From NCBI GenBank assembly GCA_002395405.1, contig DGWX01000047.1:1-14787 (forward strand): DNA of 14,787 bases, given 5' to 3'. The position numbers and the translations under genes were made by a program. Below, one piece after another: positions 14,200-14,787 of the stretch. This DNA is from Christensenella sp. UBA4247 (GTDB lineage: Bacteria > Bacillota > Clostridia > Christensenellales > CAG-1252). A model generated the notes under the pieces. The model did no database searches and was not told the DNA's origin. It saw only the letters and a program-made list of their open reading frames with translations. Positions within the stretch are counted from its first letter, which is position 1; the number at the start of each line of letters is the position of its first letter.

Positions 14200-14787
14200 A
14201 TGTACAGAATCGGACTTGATATAGGTATAAAATCCGTAGGTTGGAGTGTTCTTGATTGCAATGATAAGGGAGAACCGATCGGAATTCTTATGCTTGGATC
14301 GAGAATTTTCGATGCGGCAGAGCAACCCAAGACGGGTGCTTCTCTTGCAATGCCTCGTCGCTTGGCGAGAGGAAACAGAAGAAGACTTCGCAGAAAGTCG
14401 GCGAGACTCTCGTATATTAGGAAACTGTTTGAAAAAAACGGGATTTTTATCTTTGATGAATCAGAAACTCAAATCAAATCCGCTTTGCGCGATATGGACG
14501 TATTGGCTAAAAGAGCGGAGGCGCTTGATTCGCGTATTACGGAAGAAGAATTTGCAAGGGTTTTGTATTCGATCGCGCGATATCGCGGTTTTAAGAGTAA
14601 TAGGAAATCAGGCGCAAGCGCAGAAGATGGTGCCTTGATTTCTGCGATTGCAGGCAATAAACAGAAGATCGAAGAAAAAGGCTACCGTACGGTAGGGGAA
14701 TATCTTTTCAAAGAATACGAGAATAAAGGCTTGCCGGTGCATAATAGAGGGGACCGATATGACATGTGTATCGCGCGGGACGACTTG
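14200..14787 (+). CDS. cas9: CRISPR-associated endonuclease Cas9, type II-C-like, N-terminal part
   Basis: The first 196 codons run open to the window edge; a complete Cas9 would need about 850-900 more. RuvC-I is YRIGLDIGIKSVGWSV with catalytic D7. The arginine-rich bridge helix (PRRLARGNRRRLRRKSARL) spans 52-70, and the segment ARYRGFKSNRKS (126-137) begins the REC lobe. The phrase RIFDAAEQPKTGASLA between RuvC-I and bridge helix, and RGFKSNRK, are typical of compact clostridial type II-C Cas9s such as that of Clostridium cellulolyticum. The protein cuts both strands of DNA guided by crRNA and tracrRNA. AGGAGGAG directly before ATG 14200 is a strong RBS. I see no separate promoter between the tracrRNA and cas9. 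Hand counts suggest lower GC than in the glycosidase genes. Confidence 0.96.
   Translation, partial: MYRIGLDIGIKSVGWSVLDCNDKGEPIGILMLGSRIFDAAEQPKTGASLAMPRRLARGNRRRLRRKSARLSYIRKLFEKNGIFIFDESETQIKSALRDMDVLAKRAEALDSRITEEEFARVLYSIARYRGFKSNRKSGASAEDGALISAIAGNKQKIEEKGYRTVGEYLFKEYENKGLPVHNRGDRYDMCIARDDL

Overview
The window looks like a chromosomal segment of an anaerobic, Gram-positive (Clostridia-like), probably uncultured gut bacterium. The reasons are an indolepyruvate:ferredoxin oxidoreductase / phenylacetate-CoA ligase / ACT cluster, strong AGGAGG-type ribosome binding sites, clear TTGACA/TATAAT promoters, and a Cas9 N-terminus that resembles clostridial type II-C enzymes. The taxonomic call is inference; there is no rRNA or other marker here. 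No mobile element, tRNA or CRISPR array is visible.

Region 1 (1-4580, plus strand) is a compact operon: the 3' end of iorB, paaK, a double-ACT-domain protein, a metal-dependent amidohydrolase, a class I aminotransferase and a cytoplasmic cyclophilin. It ends in a strong bidirectional terminator. The logical reading is anaerobic aromatic amino acid catabolism: the aminotransferase makes an arylpyruvate, IorAB oxidises it with ferredoxin and CoA, PaaK interconverts arylacetyl-CoA and arylacetate, and the ACT protein may sense an amino acid.

Region 2 (4588-6530) holds a minus-strand GT4 glycosyltransferase, which converges on the operon, and a divergent HdeD/DUF308-like membrane protein with its own promoter and terminator. 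Region 3 (6531-7433) is an intergenic stretch with a doubtful small ORF, then a DEDDh (DnaQ-like) exonuclease with its own promoter.

Region 4 (7478-12290, plus strand) is a two-gene carbohydrate operon. It has a GH13 alpha-glucosidase and a ~1020-residue GH106-like glycosidase, driven by a TTGACA-type promoter. A perfect 17-bp palindrome between promoter and RBS is a good operator candidate. Neither enzyme has a signal peptide, so both should act on imported sugars.

Region 5 (12345-13876, minus strand) has two SGNH/GDSL hydrolases. Each lacks a Shine-Dalgarno sequence and each has a -10-like box six bases before its ATG, which suggests leaderless transcripts.

Region 6 (14053-14787, plus strand) is the start of a type II CRISPR-Cas locus. 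A consensus promoter leads into a short transcript with an anti-repeat-like segment ending CTAAAAC, a GNRA-loop nexus hairpin and an intrinsic terminator: a candidate tracrRNA. Eleven to twelve bases after the terminator tail comes the RBS and then cas9, of which the first 196 codons are present. The array and the rest of the locus lie beyond the right edge.
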